A DNA stretch of 64,000 nt. It comes from Scortum barcoo (taxonomy: Eukaryota; Chordata; Actinopteri; Centrarchiformes; Terapontidae). Shown piece after piece: positions 27,397-42,300 of the stretch; position 1 is the stretch's first letter, and the number at the start of each line of letters is the position of its first letter. The notes under the pieces are model-generated. The model worked only from the letters and a program-made list of their open reading frames with translations, had not been told where the DNA came from and did no database searches. The translations under genes were made by a program, and so were the position numbers. The stretch spans positions 23,340,176-23,404,175 of the forward strand of contig CM041533.1 in NCBI GenBank assembly GCA_023238725.1, written 5' to 3'.

Positions 27397-30300
27397 CAGA
27401 GAGAGAGAAAAAGAGAGACCAGTGTCTTCCGCATAAATTGGGGGGGGTGGGGGGACACGGGACATCTGAGAGTGAAATAAGACAGAAGACAAGAGACAAG
27501 TGACAGAGGAAAGGGAAGGCGGCAGAGGAAGAACAAAGTCAAAAGGGAGATTTAGAAGAGTCTTTGTTCTCTCAACTCTGCAGTTGTGCTTGTTGGCAGA
27601 AATGTCCAAAGCTGCGTTTGTCATCAGACAAATGTGATGTATGATCTTGATTTAGAACGCACAAAATCAAGACAGCACTCAAGCTGCCAAGGACAGCAGG
27701 GCGCTGAAAACACACGAGCACCAGCACAGACCACGCATGCACACACTCTACAGCACACACGCACACACGCTTGTACAGTAGGTAAGTGGGCATACTCGCA
27801 GCACAGCATCTTCTTCCATCAATTACAGAAGAGTCAGGCAGAAGCGCCACCTCTGTGATTTGAAGCCTCGCCCCTGCAGTAATATACTCTTACTGTACTC
27901 AATCGAGCATGTGCAGTATGCCTATGGGTCGGCCTCTGAGTGCAGTTGTATTATGTAGCGCCAGTCTAGCATGCAGGTTAGCTAATTAATTTCTGCTAAC
28001 TGTGAAGTGAATTTAAAAGGGAAATTGTATAGAGAAATTTGAATTTCAAAAACAGACGGTGGGAGCACTGCATCACAGGACAGGGGAAGGTTACACTTGT
28101 AGAGCGTGTATGTGTGTGTGTGCAAGAGGAAGGCAACAATAACTAGAGATAAGAAAGTGTGTAAGAGTGTATCAGAGCTGCAACGATTGATTGATTGTGG
28201 TTTTGATTGTGAATGGTCTGTAAAGGGTCTAAAAACACCCTGCACTCCTCATGCACACCCCCTCCCACTGGGGAATATAAATACAGCAATCAGCTCTCAG
28301 CGATGTGGAGGAAAGATTGAGAGCATGCAGCTGAGAATAGCAGCAGTCAAAGTACTGCCTCTACTTCTTGCGAGCCGGTAATTAATGGTGTCGAAGCGTT
28401 CAAGTGTTTGTAGCACCTTTATTCACACCTTCCCTGCAGTTTGCTCGCATCCCCTACTCTGTCACTCTCCGCTGCCTCTGCTGAACCCTCAATAAGCATA
28501 CGTTACGCTAGTCAGCAGTTCAAAGGGCTCTGACCCACAGCGCTGGCCTTCAGTTATGGTGGAGCCCCAGGGGGACTGAAGTCACTGTCACTGCTTTCAG
28601 TTTGGCCTTCTAGGAAAGACACTTGAGGTCTGAATGTACCTAAAAATGCCTCAGACTCGTCGATCAGACAGCAGGAGAGATAGATGAACACTGGAGCAAT
28701 GACCAAAGGGTCGTGTTCAAGCCATAACAGTTAAGTCAAAGTGTGTGTGCACAAGAGCACTCGTGTGTGTGTGAAAACATCCGTTCACACTCGCGCACAG
28801 GAGACAGAAAAAAAAACAAACACAAAACATAGAAAAACGGCGGGGTGGCTGCGTGATAAGTGCCTCCTGTTAAGGGCGAATGAGGGAGAAGGATGAGCGC
28901 ACGTGCTGTGGTTTGTCAGAGATGGCGCCCTGTCGCACACACTGGAGGAGGAAAAAAAAAGATGGGTGGGGGTGAGCAGGGTGGGGGGTGGGTGATGGAG
29001 TGTGCAAGGCAGCAAAGGAGGGGGAACGGAGTGATGGAGTGATGGAGTGCTGGATGGCGGGAGGGCGGGGGGTGATGAGTGTGTGCTCACAGTGTAAGTG
29101 ACACCTCTCCTCCTCAGACAGATTGTCTCTCTCTCCTCGTAATGGGGACCCCGTTAGAGAGCATTTTTCCCTCTGTCTACCCCCCTGAACCCCCCCACCA
29201 CACACACTCTTTCTCTCCATCTCCACATCTTCCTGTTTATTTATTTTTCCTGCAGAGATATTCCCCAAATTGCCTACATTTTGATGTCTTTCAATTCGCC
29301 CTTTTCTCTGCATAATTTTTAATCAATCTTCACCTCTTTCTAAAACTGCTGATTTTCTGTAAAGCAGTTTACTCTGGTTTGCAGCTCAGAGAGAGGGAAG
29401 AAAAGAGACGGAGAAATAGAAAAAGAGAGATCAGAAAGGAAGGAGAGAGCGCGAGCGAGAGGATATCAATATTCCCGCTGCCGCTGGGATCCTCAGAATG
29501 ATTTTTTTTTCCTCCCGTTTGAATCTGACAGCGAATATTCTGGATAGTCACGGAGCCCATTTATCCTCTGTCCAACATGTTTCTGTGTGCCAATCACACT
29601 GAGATGATTCATATGCACGCTTACATGCATACACTGACAGAGGATCTGAAGACACACAGGCTCAAAAGAACCACTTGTACTTGCTGACAAGCCCACACAC
29701 ACTCACACACACACTCACACACACACCGAACTACCTCAAAACAGGTATTTTGAACCAGACCCAAACATGTTGCTTTCCTGAAATATAATCATCGGTAGGT
29801 GAGTGTGTGACAGTGGATGTATGTGTGATTACCTGTTAGTGCCTCTGCCCTCGCTAAAAGTCATCTCGGCAAACCTGGTCAGAGCCTATCTCATCCCTTC
29901 AGAGCCGGCACACTGGTGGGAGTGTGGCATGCAATCACATGGACACCTCAGACAAATAGGCTTCATAACTTCTCTGTAACAAACAATCACGGGGGCCTGG
30001 GCCCCTATCCCAAATGAAATCTCCTCTACCTGTGTAGATGCAAGGATACAAAGGAATTTTGAACGCTTCTTATAACCGGGTCTCCATGGTGATGGTAGAG
30101 TCGCCATGGTGATGGAGATGATGTTCTAAACAGAGGGAGCATTTTTATGAAAAAGTGTATGCTTTTGTTTTCAATTTCATTGAAGGAGAATCTGTTGTTT
30201 GTGGCGGTTATTCATCGACATCACAGCCATGCAGCACAGCGGGCGATCTGCACTACCTCTGGAAGTGAACTCCAAATCCAAACTGAGTATTCACCAAAGT

Positions 30301-33300
30301 TTGTCCAAGTTTCACTCCCACCACACTCCGCAAGGTCTGAAACTACTGCTAACAACATGTTTGTAACATTATAACAAAACACTACCTGCCAAGTACCCAC
30401 CAACACTGTGTTGCCAACGCTGCAGCACCAAACAAAGCTGGAGCTCCATAAAATGCTGGATGCAAATACCCGCAAGTACCACATGCCTACATCCACCTGG
30501 GCTGCATACAGATAGCAGCACTAATCTTACAAGACTTCAAGAGTACAGCAACAACATTCAACTTCCCAGCAGTAAAGCCTACATCTACATATCCTCTAGT
30601 CTTAGCATGTCAAGACTGTCCCAACATCAATTCTAAGCACTGTCTAACCAACATCAACACATGTAGTTATTTCAGTGTTGGAGCTCTCAAGAATCCTTTT
30701 CAACTCTTTGAGCATCAGGAGTCTCATTGGCAATGCTGTAACATCAACACCTCATGAATGTCTTTTCCTACTTCACACAAAACCACACCATCTAAGCATC
30801 CACCCACAATAAACCTTCAAAGTATCACTTCAAAAATTCCACGTGTCACAACATGTAGGGTAACCATGCTATTATTTACTCCGGCTGCTTCACAGTAGAT
30901 TTTCGGATGTGACCATTCTCCAGCCTCTGCACGATGTTATCTGTCGGAATAATTCATTATTTGTCATCTCTCTACTTTTGATATGTAATTTAGCAATCAT
31001 CTGTGGAGAATGTGGTGTGAGAAATGGACCAAATGAAAGCACAAAATAGTTTCTTGGATCTGATGTTTGCAACAGTGACATTAGCATAATTCCTTGCTAT
31101 TAAAAAGTGTTATACCGTTGTGGAAGTGTATATCTAAACCTTGGATGACTATATACTTATTACAATTTTTACAATGCGTTACTTATTACAATGAATTACA
31201 ATTTTTAACCCTGCTAATTGAGCCTTCTCTGTTGTTGCCCCCACCCCCAGGCGGTGGACTATGAGAGCCGGAGCTCCTACTCCTTCTCTGTGGAGGTCCT
31301 CAACCCCATCGTGGATCCTCGCTTCTTGCGTCGAGGCCCCTTCAAGGACAGGGCCTCCATCAGAGTAGCGGTGCTGGATGCGGACGAGCCTCCAAGGTTC
31401 TCCCGAGCTCGGTACCACATGGATGTGTCTGAAAACTGCCCACCGGCCTGCACTGTGGGCCGGGTCAGCGCTGTAGACCCTGATACTGGTCTTACCAATA
31501 ATATCAGGTAGAGTAATAGGCCTTTGTCAGCATATAGCATGTAGACTTTCATTAGTACTGTTACATTTATGTAATTTATGTAATTTATGTACATATTACA
31601 TGTGGATGAACCTCTCATTGTGTCCCTTATTATACTTTTTATTGACGTGTTTTTGTCACCTCGTGCTAAGCTAAGCTAACTGGTTGCTTATATTGAGCAC
31701 ACAGATCTGAGAATGGTATCAGTCTTCTCATCTCTCGGGAAGAAAGCAAATAAGTGTTTCCCAAAATTTTCCTTTAAGTATTTACTGTTTTTAAAATTGA
31801 AACCATTTTGATCTACACTGGGGGATTTTTCACTGCCAAATAAAAAATCAAGCACTTGATAGTGCTGAGTTGTATTTGTTGTTTGTTTATTTATTGTTCT
31901 AGAGGATAGGATTGATATTGATGCTGAATCTCAGGTATTAACATTTGAAGTTTAGTTTTTTGGATTGAAATTCAAACTCAGCTCCACAACTAAAAGGAAC
32001 AAGACACAATGGGGAGAGCTAACCAAATAATTATAAGCAGAGCCGGTTCCCCCCTCAGCGTTCCTCTGAGCCCACAGTAAGTTTTCAGGTCCAATCCTTT
32101 AACTTCTTTTTGCGGTGGGTTTTGTCTTAATTAGTTCAAGGAGGGAGGCGGGTTATTTGTCTGTAACAACCACAGAAAACCGTGTCCCAATTAGCCCCGG
32201 CAAAAGTGCTACGAGTGAGTGTGTGGGGAGGAATGATAGTTAGTATATTCATAGAGATATTTAGATAATCGGTGGCACTTCAAAAGAGCCCCCTATCAGC
32301 TGCGATAATCTCCCTATATTAATTCTTTGGCCATTTGAATGTAGACTTTCTTATCGCTCCCTCACACACCTGCCCCGTCTGCTTCTTTCACTCCGCACCC
32401 CGCTGCCGTCTCCGCTTGCTTCCTCTCTTCACTCTTTCCTTCTGTACTTCCCTCTGCTCCTTCGTTCACCTTCCTCTCAACACGACGCCATCTCTTTTCC
32501 CAGATTCTCCATTGATCCTCAGTCAGACCCGGAGGCTCTGTTCCGCATCACCCCGGACACCGGCCTCATCACCACAGCCATGGAGCTGGACCGGGAGCGC
32601 GAGCATTGGCACAACATCACCGTCATCGCCACTCAGAGAGGTCAGAGGTCACTCTTCACACACCACTTAACACTGAGACACCCTTCGAGCTTGTCCATTA
32701 GATGATTTCTTTTAGGAAGAGCTCTTCAATGAAGCCACCCCTGACACCTGCAGCCACCGATGAGCGTGAGGGTGTTAGAGGTTTAAAGAAGTGTAAACTG
32801 TATATTGTACGGTATCTGAAAAGCACAGTAGCCAGCGTGTGATGCACTTCACTAAGCCGCTTAGCACCGGAATCATCAAGCCACGAGGGGAATGTTGTTT
32901 GGCGCCACAAATAGTTTGTTACAGCGTGTTTGAGAATCAATCGTTCTATATTGTAAGAGTTATCTGATGCTGCGATAGATCTGCTCCCATAAGGATTCAG
33001 CTGGAAGCGTAGAATTAAAGCAGCACATCGAAGACAACCTTTGCTTTACAGGCGCGCCATGGCTGCAAAGGAGAGTGGTAAACACCATTTGGTTTCCAAA
33101 CAGGGACACCCAATTTCAAGAGACAGTGACGCACTTCATGGGTTACGGGTTCAGTGAATGAGTGAACAAAAGGACAGGCGAAAGGACAGTCACAGAGTTA
33201 ATTTAGTAGCTGTTCTGGAGCTTCAAATCATGAACTTAGTGAGATTGTTCAGTCAGCTCCATGAACTTTGAAACTACTGTAGATGCTTTATATTGAAACA

Positions 33301-36300
33301 TCAAGAAATGATGGTGCTGACCCTGCTGAGCACTTCACTTCATAATGGTAAAACCCTGTAAGTCTTTGGAGATCCCCCTTGAGAGCCATAGTTATGGCCT
33401 TGACACAAATAGTGGGGGGTAGAAATCATAGACTGATGTGGTGGCATTAGAAACAAAACAGGGAATGTGGTTTGATTTCAAACATAAGGCTGCCAATATT
33501 CTATATTTGTTTTTTATTGTTTACACAGGAACAAAACTGACTATTTTTGACTGCATTTCTCAGCGATTTTTGTCTTTCCTAAGCTGCCTGTGATATTTTT
33601 TTTCCAAGCCCATAGTTTCCTATTGAAGAAAAGGGTCATGAATATATGGTTTCCCTTTTTAAAATGAATAAATAATCTCCTAAAACACCTGGGCAGTGTA
33701 GTTTTTAGCGAATATTACTCAAACAGGTGTAACTAATGCATTTGTTTGGGATTATTTTCAGCCACAGGCTAATACACATGTGGAGGTAGTGGCAGCACTT
33801 ATGGCAGCAGAGACAGTGTACAGTCACTGACTCAAAATAAACTAAAGTACCATGTTTTGTGGCGTGGAAAGAACACATCATCTGGTGAAACAATGTGACC
33901 TTGTGTGAGATTTGAATAGTTTCTGAGCAATTATAGATGCTAATTGCACAGAGGGAAAATATATCAGGCTTTGTATACACAGAAAACACTTCATTCATTG
34001 ATTATTTTGGTCCTTTCATGGGGTTTGTTGACAAAACGAAAAATGTAGAAAAATGTCCTTCAGCAAGGATAATTATTAGCTGACAAGGATTTTAAGTGTC
34101 AAAAGCAAGCTGCGTTTCAGCTGATCTGACAGGCTCTTGTTGTGGCTCTGCAAATTAACGCCGTTGATTGTTTCAGAGGCAAAGGTGGATGTAGTGTGAC
34201 GATGTTTTAGCATCTGACTTCGGCATGGTAGACTGCTGTGTGCATCCCATTTTCTAGAAATTAGCAAAGTTCTTTTCTCTTAACTGAAACCGTGATGTTT
34301 CTTTAATCATCTTTTATGCGTAAAACAAACTGAACTTTAACCATAATGGTGGCAGATCAGAAAAAGCTCATACATGTACAGTATGAGAGGGATCGTTTTG
34401 GAAGGCAGTTTTTTTTCTTATTTAGTCTGTAGGACCTTTTGAAATTAACACCGGCCTCTCACCAAATCCTGGCCAAGTTCTATTAATCATTTTTGGCAGG
34501 TGACAAGCTATTATTTGGATCCTCTTCTCTGCCCCAGCAAAATCAATCAAACTGCTTGGTGTGAAAGTGAAAGTATTGTTGAAGCTCGCTGTCCATTGGT
34601 CACCGTGTTCAGGCAAGGGAAGTTGTTCCCCTGCCAAGTCTTACTCTGGACAAAGTTAATCTTTACTTAAAATCTACTCAGGACTCCTTGTGGCAGCAGT
34701 GTTGGTGGGGCTGTGGAGGCAGCACAGTGAGTGGCTGTCTTGAATAATGAGCTCTATCTAATAAACAGACTGTTGGAGGCTGTGTTGACATAAAGCACAG
34801 CAGGAGCCCTGCCATGGCCACGGGCAGGCCAGCTCACCCAGTGGCGTTACGGCAAGAGCTCATTTTCAGCTTTTCAGAGATGGGAACCAGTCGCTGTCAT
34901 CCATGACACAGTGTTACTTTTAGGTTTGAGAACATGGTGTGGGAGTGTGTGAGTTGGTGTGTGTGTATTATTTTTACAGAAAATGTAGCCCACTGTGTTG
35001 CAGGGTTGCCTGCTCAGATAAATGAGCGGAGATGTGTGCTGGGGGAGCCTGGATTGTGTCTGAGCCCGACACGAGAGCAGCCTAAAATGTAACGGTGAAT
35101 GTTCAGCTCAGGGTATGACTCGGTGCATTTCAAGCCCGGCTGTGGGAACTTAACGTTCAAGTGTGTGTATATCCAAGTGAATGGGGTGTGGGAGACCCTC
35201 TGCCAATCCATTTAAACTGCGCCCTTGTGTAACTGCATGCAGATTGACTGCTTTCTACATCCCTCCTCTGCTCCCTCTCTCTCTTTCTTAGAAACACACA
35301 CAGACACACAAACACACACACACTTGACGCTGTGAGATGCTTTGGCTAAGAATGGAACAGTTTGATATGGAAAATTTTGACTGCAATGGAAGCATCAGTC
35401 GTACTCCAGCTGGGAGCCTGTGAGCTGTAACACAAGCCAAATGAAACCAAATGCACTACTGTATATTTAGCCAATTGTGTGCTCGCTAATGTGATCCGAG
35501 TGCTATTGAAGTTTTTGGACAAAGACTAAAATGCTTGATCCTGCCTGTGAGGACAATTGAATGGATTTAATGGAGTGAGATCATGCACCTCTGTGTGCAC
35601 ACATACTGGTGTTTGTTGCGTTTGGGAATTGTATTTATGTATTTTTCCAGATACAGCCGTCTACAGAGTGGAGTGCTGCATTATAAGCTGCCTGTTTCTG
35701 ATTGGCTCTTTCAGACAATCCCAGCCAGGTGTCCAGAGTTCTGGTGGCAATAGAGACATTAGACCTGAATGACAATGCACCCGAGCTGGACAGGCAATAC
35801 ACAACGGCCATGTGCGACTCATCTACCGTCGGGCAGGTCAGTATGTGTTTAAGTGACCTTTGATGTCTGTTTGTCTGTGTGAAGAGTTCTGTTCCAAAAG
35901 CACAATTTAAAGCCCCTGTTTGTTTAAAAAAAAAAAAGATTTTTAATAGCATCTTTCTAATTATCCTGCTGGAACAAGCTTTTGTTTGTGTGAAAATTGG
36001 ACAATCCCAGTGACAATTGGTTTCTCACTGCAGGAACATGACAAAACATAATTTGACGTATAGCCATTGTCACAGGTTCTGCTTTTGTTTCCACACTTCT
36101 CCAGCCACCTTGGGGGAAGGTTCCTGGAACTAAATTCTGGCACTGTTCATGTGGTGATAATAAATGCTAGTTCCAGGTACTCGCAAGGGTTGTAAGCAGC
36201 ACCGAACAAGACAATTCTTCAACAACAAACCTGCCAAAGCCTCAAACGTTCAGTTCACGAGAAGGTGGTCAGATTGGTGTAGTGGGGTTGTCAGGTGGAC

Positions 36301-39300
36301 CACCATGTATTGCTGTCTGCCACAGTGTCTTTATAAATATGTCCATCAAATGGCGCCAAAGAAAGACATTTTCAAGTTTTATACATTTTAAATGTATTTT
36401 TGTGATTTTGAGTAAAATCTCATTCATGTTCCCCTTAAGATGAATTGTCATAACTTACTCAACTTGATTTCATTCAGTGGGGTCAACTTTTGGATTTGGC
36501 CAATGTGCTTTGAGTTTACTGCTAATGAGCAAATGTTACTATGTTAGGACGCTAAATTAAGATGGTAAACATGGTAAACAGTATACCTTTTGAACATCAT
36601 GTTTTAGCATTAAATGCCAACATACAATATTTGTATACATTTTGTCTAACCTCAGTATGTCCACCTCTATACAGATCTGGTTTCATACTTTGAAATACAC
36701 AGGCACTGATCTGCTCATGTAGCAATATGAGTATAACAGTGATGTCTCCTATGAAAATACATGCAGCACTTTCAAAGCTCTTTGCATTTAAAAATTCAGA
36801 ACCATGACTATTCAAATATAGGAGCAAATACAGTACAGCAGTGCTAAAGTATCTATTTAGTTATTATGGAAGCACACCGCTCTGATGTGCACATTCACCG
36901 TGGAGGCAGGTGAATCCTCCACGGCCTGTTATCAGAACGGAGCAGCTATTCACATTGTAATTAAACTCTCTCCTCTCAGACAGTCTCCCTCCCTCCTGCC
37001 ATCCGTCTTGCTTTATTTGTGTTCTTGTCTGTTTCCCTGCATCATGGTGCTCTTACTTGATCCTATCTCAATTATAGAAATCATCTCCATGCTCCTCAGT
37101 CTCTCTGTGGAAACTGTCCTTTGCTCTCTTTTTTTATTTGCCCCTCTCCCCCTCCATCTTCAGTATTCCATGCTGGCTCCATCGCCATAATTTGGTGTCT
37201 TGGCCCATCTGTTGTTTTTGCTGGTGTTTTCATTGCTCCGCTTGTGTCTTTGTTGTTTCGCCACTAAATCTGTGATTCTATGGCAACGGCGTTGATTTGT
37301 CTTCGCCTGTGATGCTCATGTTTTTGTGTTTGTGTACGCTGTCGTGTGAGTGCGCCGGAGACGGTTCAAGAAGGGAAGATCATGATATCTTTGCATGATG
37401 CGTTGGAGCCGCGAATCTCGGCGTGACAAGTCATTAGCCAAAGAGCGTTTGAATATTCACACACAGTAGCTGATAACATTTTGCGACTGTACATAACAAA
37501 TCTTCTCAAGGCCTAGAGACACTGACTAACTCAGAGAGCATGTGGCACCCTTCATCCCCGCATTCACTCTCGTAACTAGCACTCGAAAGCATTTCTGAAA
37601 GGACATCTTGCATAATGACGACCAGAGTTTTTCATTAAAAAGAAATTACCCATCAGCTTAGGCTGGGAGAGATCTTTTTTTTTTCTCTTTTGGATTAATT
37701 TTGCTACGATTGCCACTGTAGACTCGTGCAGATTCATGTCAGACACAGTTATTTATACAGTGTGAGTATCAGACACAGCTCGCCTGTGTCTCCATGCTAA
37801 TTGTTTTTTTGTTTGGTTGTGATTCCTGCTGACGTCGGCTAATGGTTTGTAGCTAAAAGCACTCTCTCTGTAAGTGTTTCTCCCATTACCTTCTTTTTCT
37901 TTTCTCTCTGCTCTCTGTGCATCCCCCCTACTCCTCCTTCTCCTCCACAAACACACACACATAAACACAAACACACACACACAAACACACACACATATTC
38001 ACACCCTCTTCTAACCCAATCTCCTCTGCTCTCTCTATCTCTGTGTTTCAGGTGGTGCAGGTGTTGCGGGCGATTGATAGAGATGAGGGAGGAAATGACA
38101 GCACTGTGTATTTCAGCATCCCTCCGGAGTCCAGCGCTGCCCTCAACTTCAGCATCAGGGACAGTGGTGGTGGGCACTCAATCTTCCCCTCTCTCCGTAT
38201 TTCTCTTAATTTCTTTTTTTGTTCCCTAGGCAGACGCGAACTGTTTTTTTTCCCCCACTTTTTTAAGACTCTTATTCCCACATTTCCTTTCCGCCTTTCT
38301 CTTCCCATCTTCGTCTTTTCTCTTATTCTCCCTTTTTTTTTTACCCTCCTCTCACATCTTCTGCCTCTGCTCTCTTCCTCCCCCTTCCCTTTCTCTGTCT
38401 CTGCCTCTCTCTTCTACCATCCATCTCCCAACTCTGGTGGCCCCATTGTTTTGCTTTGTTATCCTCCTCTCTTTTATTCGTCCCTCTTGTTTGCCTTCCT
38501 ATATCCACTACATCCATCTTCTCCTCCACAACCACATATACTTAGTGTCTCCAATGAAAGGCTTTTGAAGAAATCAGAGCTGCTTCATTTAATTCACTTC
38601 AGCTCAATTGAATTTAGCTACTTTGTATTTGTTTCTAGTTCATTCTTTGTCTGTAGCGGTTTGTTTAGCTTCTTTTACTGCACACATACACACCCATAGT
38701 GTATACTGAGGACAAGTACACACTAACATAGACATACACAGTACAGTGCAAACATGTAAACATGCACATTTCACACATGTTGTGCTTGCTAATTCAACTA
38801 AGTGATGTACCACTGATTATATCCTAGTGGTTGGAGTTATTTTTAATAAAAAATATCAGTCAAAACAAAAGTAAACAAAAGTTTCTGCATTCACTAACAA
38901 ATATCCACTGTGCTAAATTTACTTTCACACAAAAAAATGTATTTTAGGTTAGATTTACTTTAAAAAAAAACCCCCAAATAATTGGTGCATGAATATATTT
39001 TTGTAAGTCCCACATCACCTGTAGAGTTTTCTTGTAAACAGACACAGTTATGTTTGTATTGCATATTTGCTTGTATACTTGAGCCCTAACAAACATGCTG
39101 AATAAAACATTTGCAGGTTTCTGAATATTTTGAAACCTGCACCATTTACTGCACAGTGCATCCCTGATAACATCAGCCAGCAGTCTTCTTCTTTTTTCAC
39201 CCTTTTCTGTCAGTGCTACTGTCAGCTGCACACTTAGAGAAGGCACAAGCACAAATCAAAATTTTGTGCCAACAGTGGTCAAAAACTAATGTATTTATTA

Positions 39301-42300
39301 GGTCTTATTTAGTTGCTAGAGGAATCAACTGTCTGTGGCAAGTTGATTTTTCCCATATATTTACCTCTAGGGAATGTATGTAATGGTATTTATTGATTTT
39401 TTGGGCCAATTTTGGCACAACACAATACAATATTGACACATTATCCATTTCCCTGGATTCCCTGCATAAGCATTTACCTGAAGCCAGTATTCACTCTCTT
39501 GAGTTGTTTTGTCTCCACCAAATTTTGTTCTCTTTAGCTGCCAAATGCTACACTGTGTTCACCAGCTGGTCACTAACTTGACTTGGTCTGTTCGTTGGTG
39601 TTGAGCATGGAGCATATTCTGGTTTTATCAGAGCTTTTGCTCTAAAAGAAGCTGTGTGCTGAAGTTGGAAACAAACACTTCAGATTACACATAGAAATTT
39701 GACCACTGTTGATGCGAAAGAGTCATTAGTGCAAGCTGAATTGAATTACGCTAAGGTATCTTGATATGAGTATTCTATTCCTGGGTAATTGTCTCCTGTA
39801 GATATTATTATCTTTACACTCATATCTAATTCCTGATAATATTGTCAAATTTGAGTATGATTTATAATTCCAGTAGCTGATGAGCTAATTATTTGTTAGC
39901 CATTATTTCCACAATTGGCCTGCTAATTGTTCCCAAACTTGGCAAAACCTGCTCTGGTTGGACGGTGGATCAGGAGGATGAAATTCACTGACATGTGGAA
40001 TCAAAGGCCTCTTTGATGTTTCATCCAACAGTAGAACAGAGAAAAAGAAAAACAGGTTCTGCTCTCATATGGACAGCTTGTCTAACAAAGGCATGCTCTA
40101 TCATTTGCTCTGTTAAAAAACGATAATGATTTGATCTGTGATTTGGATTGGAGAAGATTGTTTTGATAAATGAGTCACGTCTATGTGACTTTGCAGTGCC
40201 TTTCGTGCTGATTAAATATTTTTCACACTGTGTCTTGGTTTACCCCTTATCCGTGGCCTTATTTTTTCGTAGCCTTGCACATTTAATTTTGCAGAAATCT
40301 AAAAATATCTCCCATACTGAAGCTTGCAGCTCTTTTGCCCAAAAGCAGTAGGAGTCAACCAATAGAAGCTATTAGCTCTGTTGTTGTTATTGCTGTTCTC
40401 TGCCCATGTGGGCCTTAGCTATTGATCAAAATCGCAAACATCTCAGAAGCAAATTGAAAGATGCCTGGGCTTGTGATGTGTTCCATGAAACTAAACATGG
40501 TGTAAAACTCAGTGTTTTGATGTACAGGCTCTGCTCTGCACGTACTGTGTTGGCACTGTCAATCAGGACAGGTGTGAGCCGACAGATGTGAGAGTCTTTG
40601 TGTTGGACAACACTTCTATGCAGATGGATATAATGGCAGTGGTTTTATGTGAAGGTACATCGGACTTTAAGATGTTAAGCAAATGAGGAGCCATTAATCA
40701 TGAAGTGTGGCAGCAGTAGAAAGGAGAATATTCTCTGTTCTAAATGAGACACTCTACTGCAGGTTCAGATTGTTAACTCAAATTAGTATCATTGTTATTT
40801 TGGTGCGAGACTCTGTAGCTTCAGTTGTAGAGAAAGTTTTGAAATAAAAGGAGGTGTGAAATGATATAGTAATAGTAATGGTAATAAGGAAGCTGCACTC
40901 AGAGTCCAGTTTTATTTTTGCCCGCCTCATTCCTTTGTGGTGAAGATCAATCAACAGTCGATTGGAATCACAAATTTGCAAACATTAGCATAGTGATGTG
41001 TAGGAGCATAATTTCACCTCCTGCTGTCATTCAGCACAGAAAAAGACTCGTAGCTAACGATGGATGCATTGTTTGTCCCCCCAGGCCCCACGGGCAGCCT
41101 GGTGCTGCTGTCCCAGCTCCAGCCGCTGTCCCGCTCCCCGTCCTCCACCCTGACGCTCTACGTGCCGCTGGTCCTGAGGGACGGGACGTCGGGCCTCACC
41201 AGCACGGGAACGGTCACCGTGTCCGTCTGTCCCTGCCTGCGAGGAGGGGCACGGGCCGGGGAGAAAGAGAAGGACAAACAGACGGAGGGCGAGTGGGACT
41301 GGGAGAGAGAGGCGGTGTGTCTGCCTCAGCAGTCCACACTGCCTTCGCCTGGTCTCAGCACCGCCGCCCTGCTGGCTATCTTGGCTTGTGTCGCTACGCT
41401 GTTGGGTAAATACTTTAATACAAAGAGTTTATAAAGAAACATAATGATGATGTGATGGTGATGATCACCATAAGGCTAAAACAATATTATTTTCTTTTGT
41501 CTTTTGAAAGACCCTCACTGATATGACCTATATCATGTTTTCACTACTGCGTTTAGAGTTATTTATATAGTGAAGTTACATTAAGATTTACTGCCTATAA
41601 AGGAGTTTAATGCTAGTCTACAAATAAAAGATGAGTAAATAGTGTTTAGGGCTGTTTACCCTCCACTGCATCCCTGGATGCCTAATCTGCATATGAAAAT
41701 AATGGAAGCAGCAGCGTAAATATTTCTCTTACTAACAGCTGCTCAATAACAGGATTTACTTTTCCTCCCAATTTTGGTCCAGTTATCTCCTCTAGCAAGG
41801 TCAACGCTAATCACTGCTAAAATAACAATTCTGAGTGATTATCTGGGCCCTCCGGTTTTTGATAGCGGCATAATAAAATGTCAGTGCCACCTTTGCAGAA
41901 ACTCAAATGCTCAATTGGATAATGTGTAGGTGCTGAGAAGGCTTTGGCTTGTGGCCAGCATCATTGTCATTTCCATTCAGTCTGTTGGATCACTACTCAT
42001 GCCTTGTTGATAGGGGCATTATCATTCTGGAGGAGCCCAGTTCAATCAAGAAGGAAAGGCAACATGGCGTGAAGGTGATCATGCAGAGTGGCTTTTGGCT
42101 GAGGTTAGAATTTAGTTACAAGGGCATAAACTATAACAGGAAATGCACACCTCACACTTTATAGCATTCATCCCAAGTTTGTAGCTTTAAAATAGAGCTC
42201 AATTTTTCTGTCTAGCACAATTCTGTTTTTCTTGTCAAGAGGAGGACCAAGCTAATCCCAAACAGTATAACTGGGCCCTCCGCAAAATGCCAAATGTTCT

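Larger units (their letters stand above)
20312..31250 (+). other. cdh24: Intron within EC3 (10.9 kb)
   Basis: This intron links two phase-0 borders. It contains an interspersed repeat copy, a MITE, several purine-rich tracts, CA and GA microsatellites and a G-poor block, each listed separately. I saw no extra exon. Unannotated parts are ordinary AT-rich DNA. Confidence 0.8.

Noticed and set aside
26998..27480. 160-codon + strand frame
   Set aside because: Its second half is a (GA)n microsatellite giving Arg/Glu repeats, and the first half shows no family or splice context.
38052..38699. 218-codon + strand frame continuing past the EC5 exon
   Set aside because: Only the first 118 nt are cadherin; a good donor sits at 38170 and the remainder translates a C/T-rich intron.
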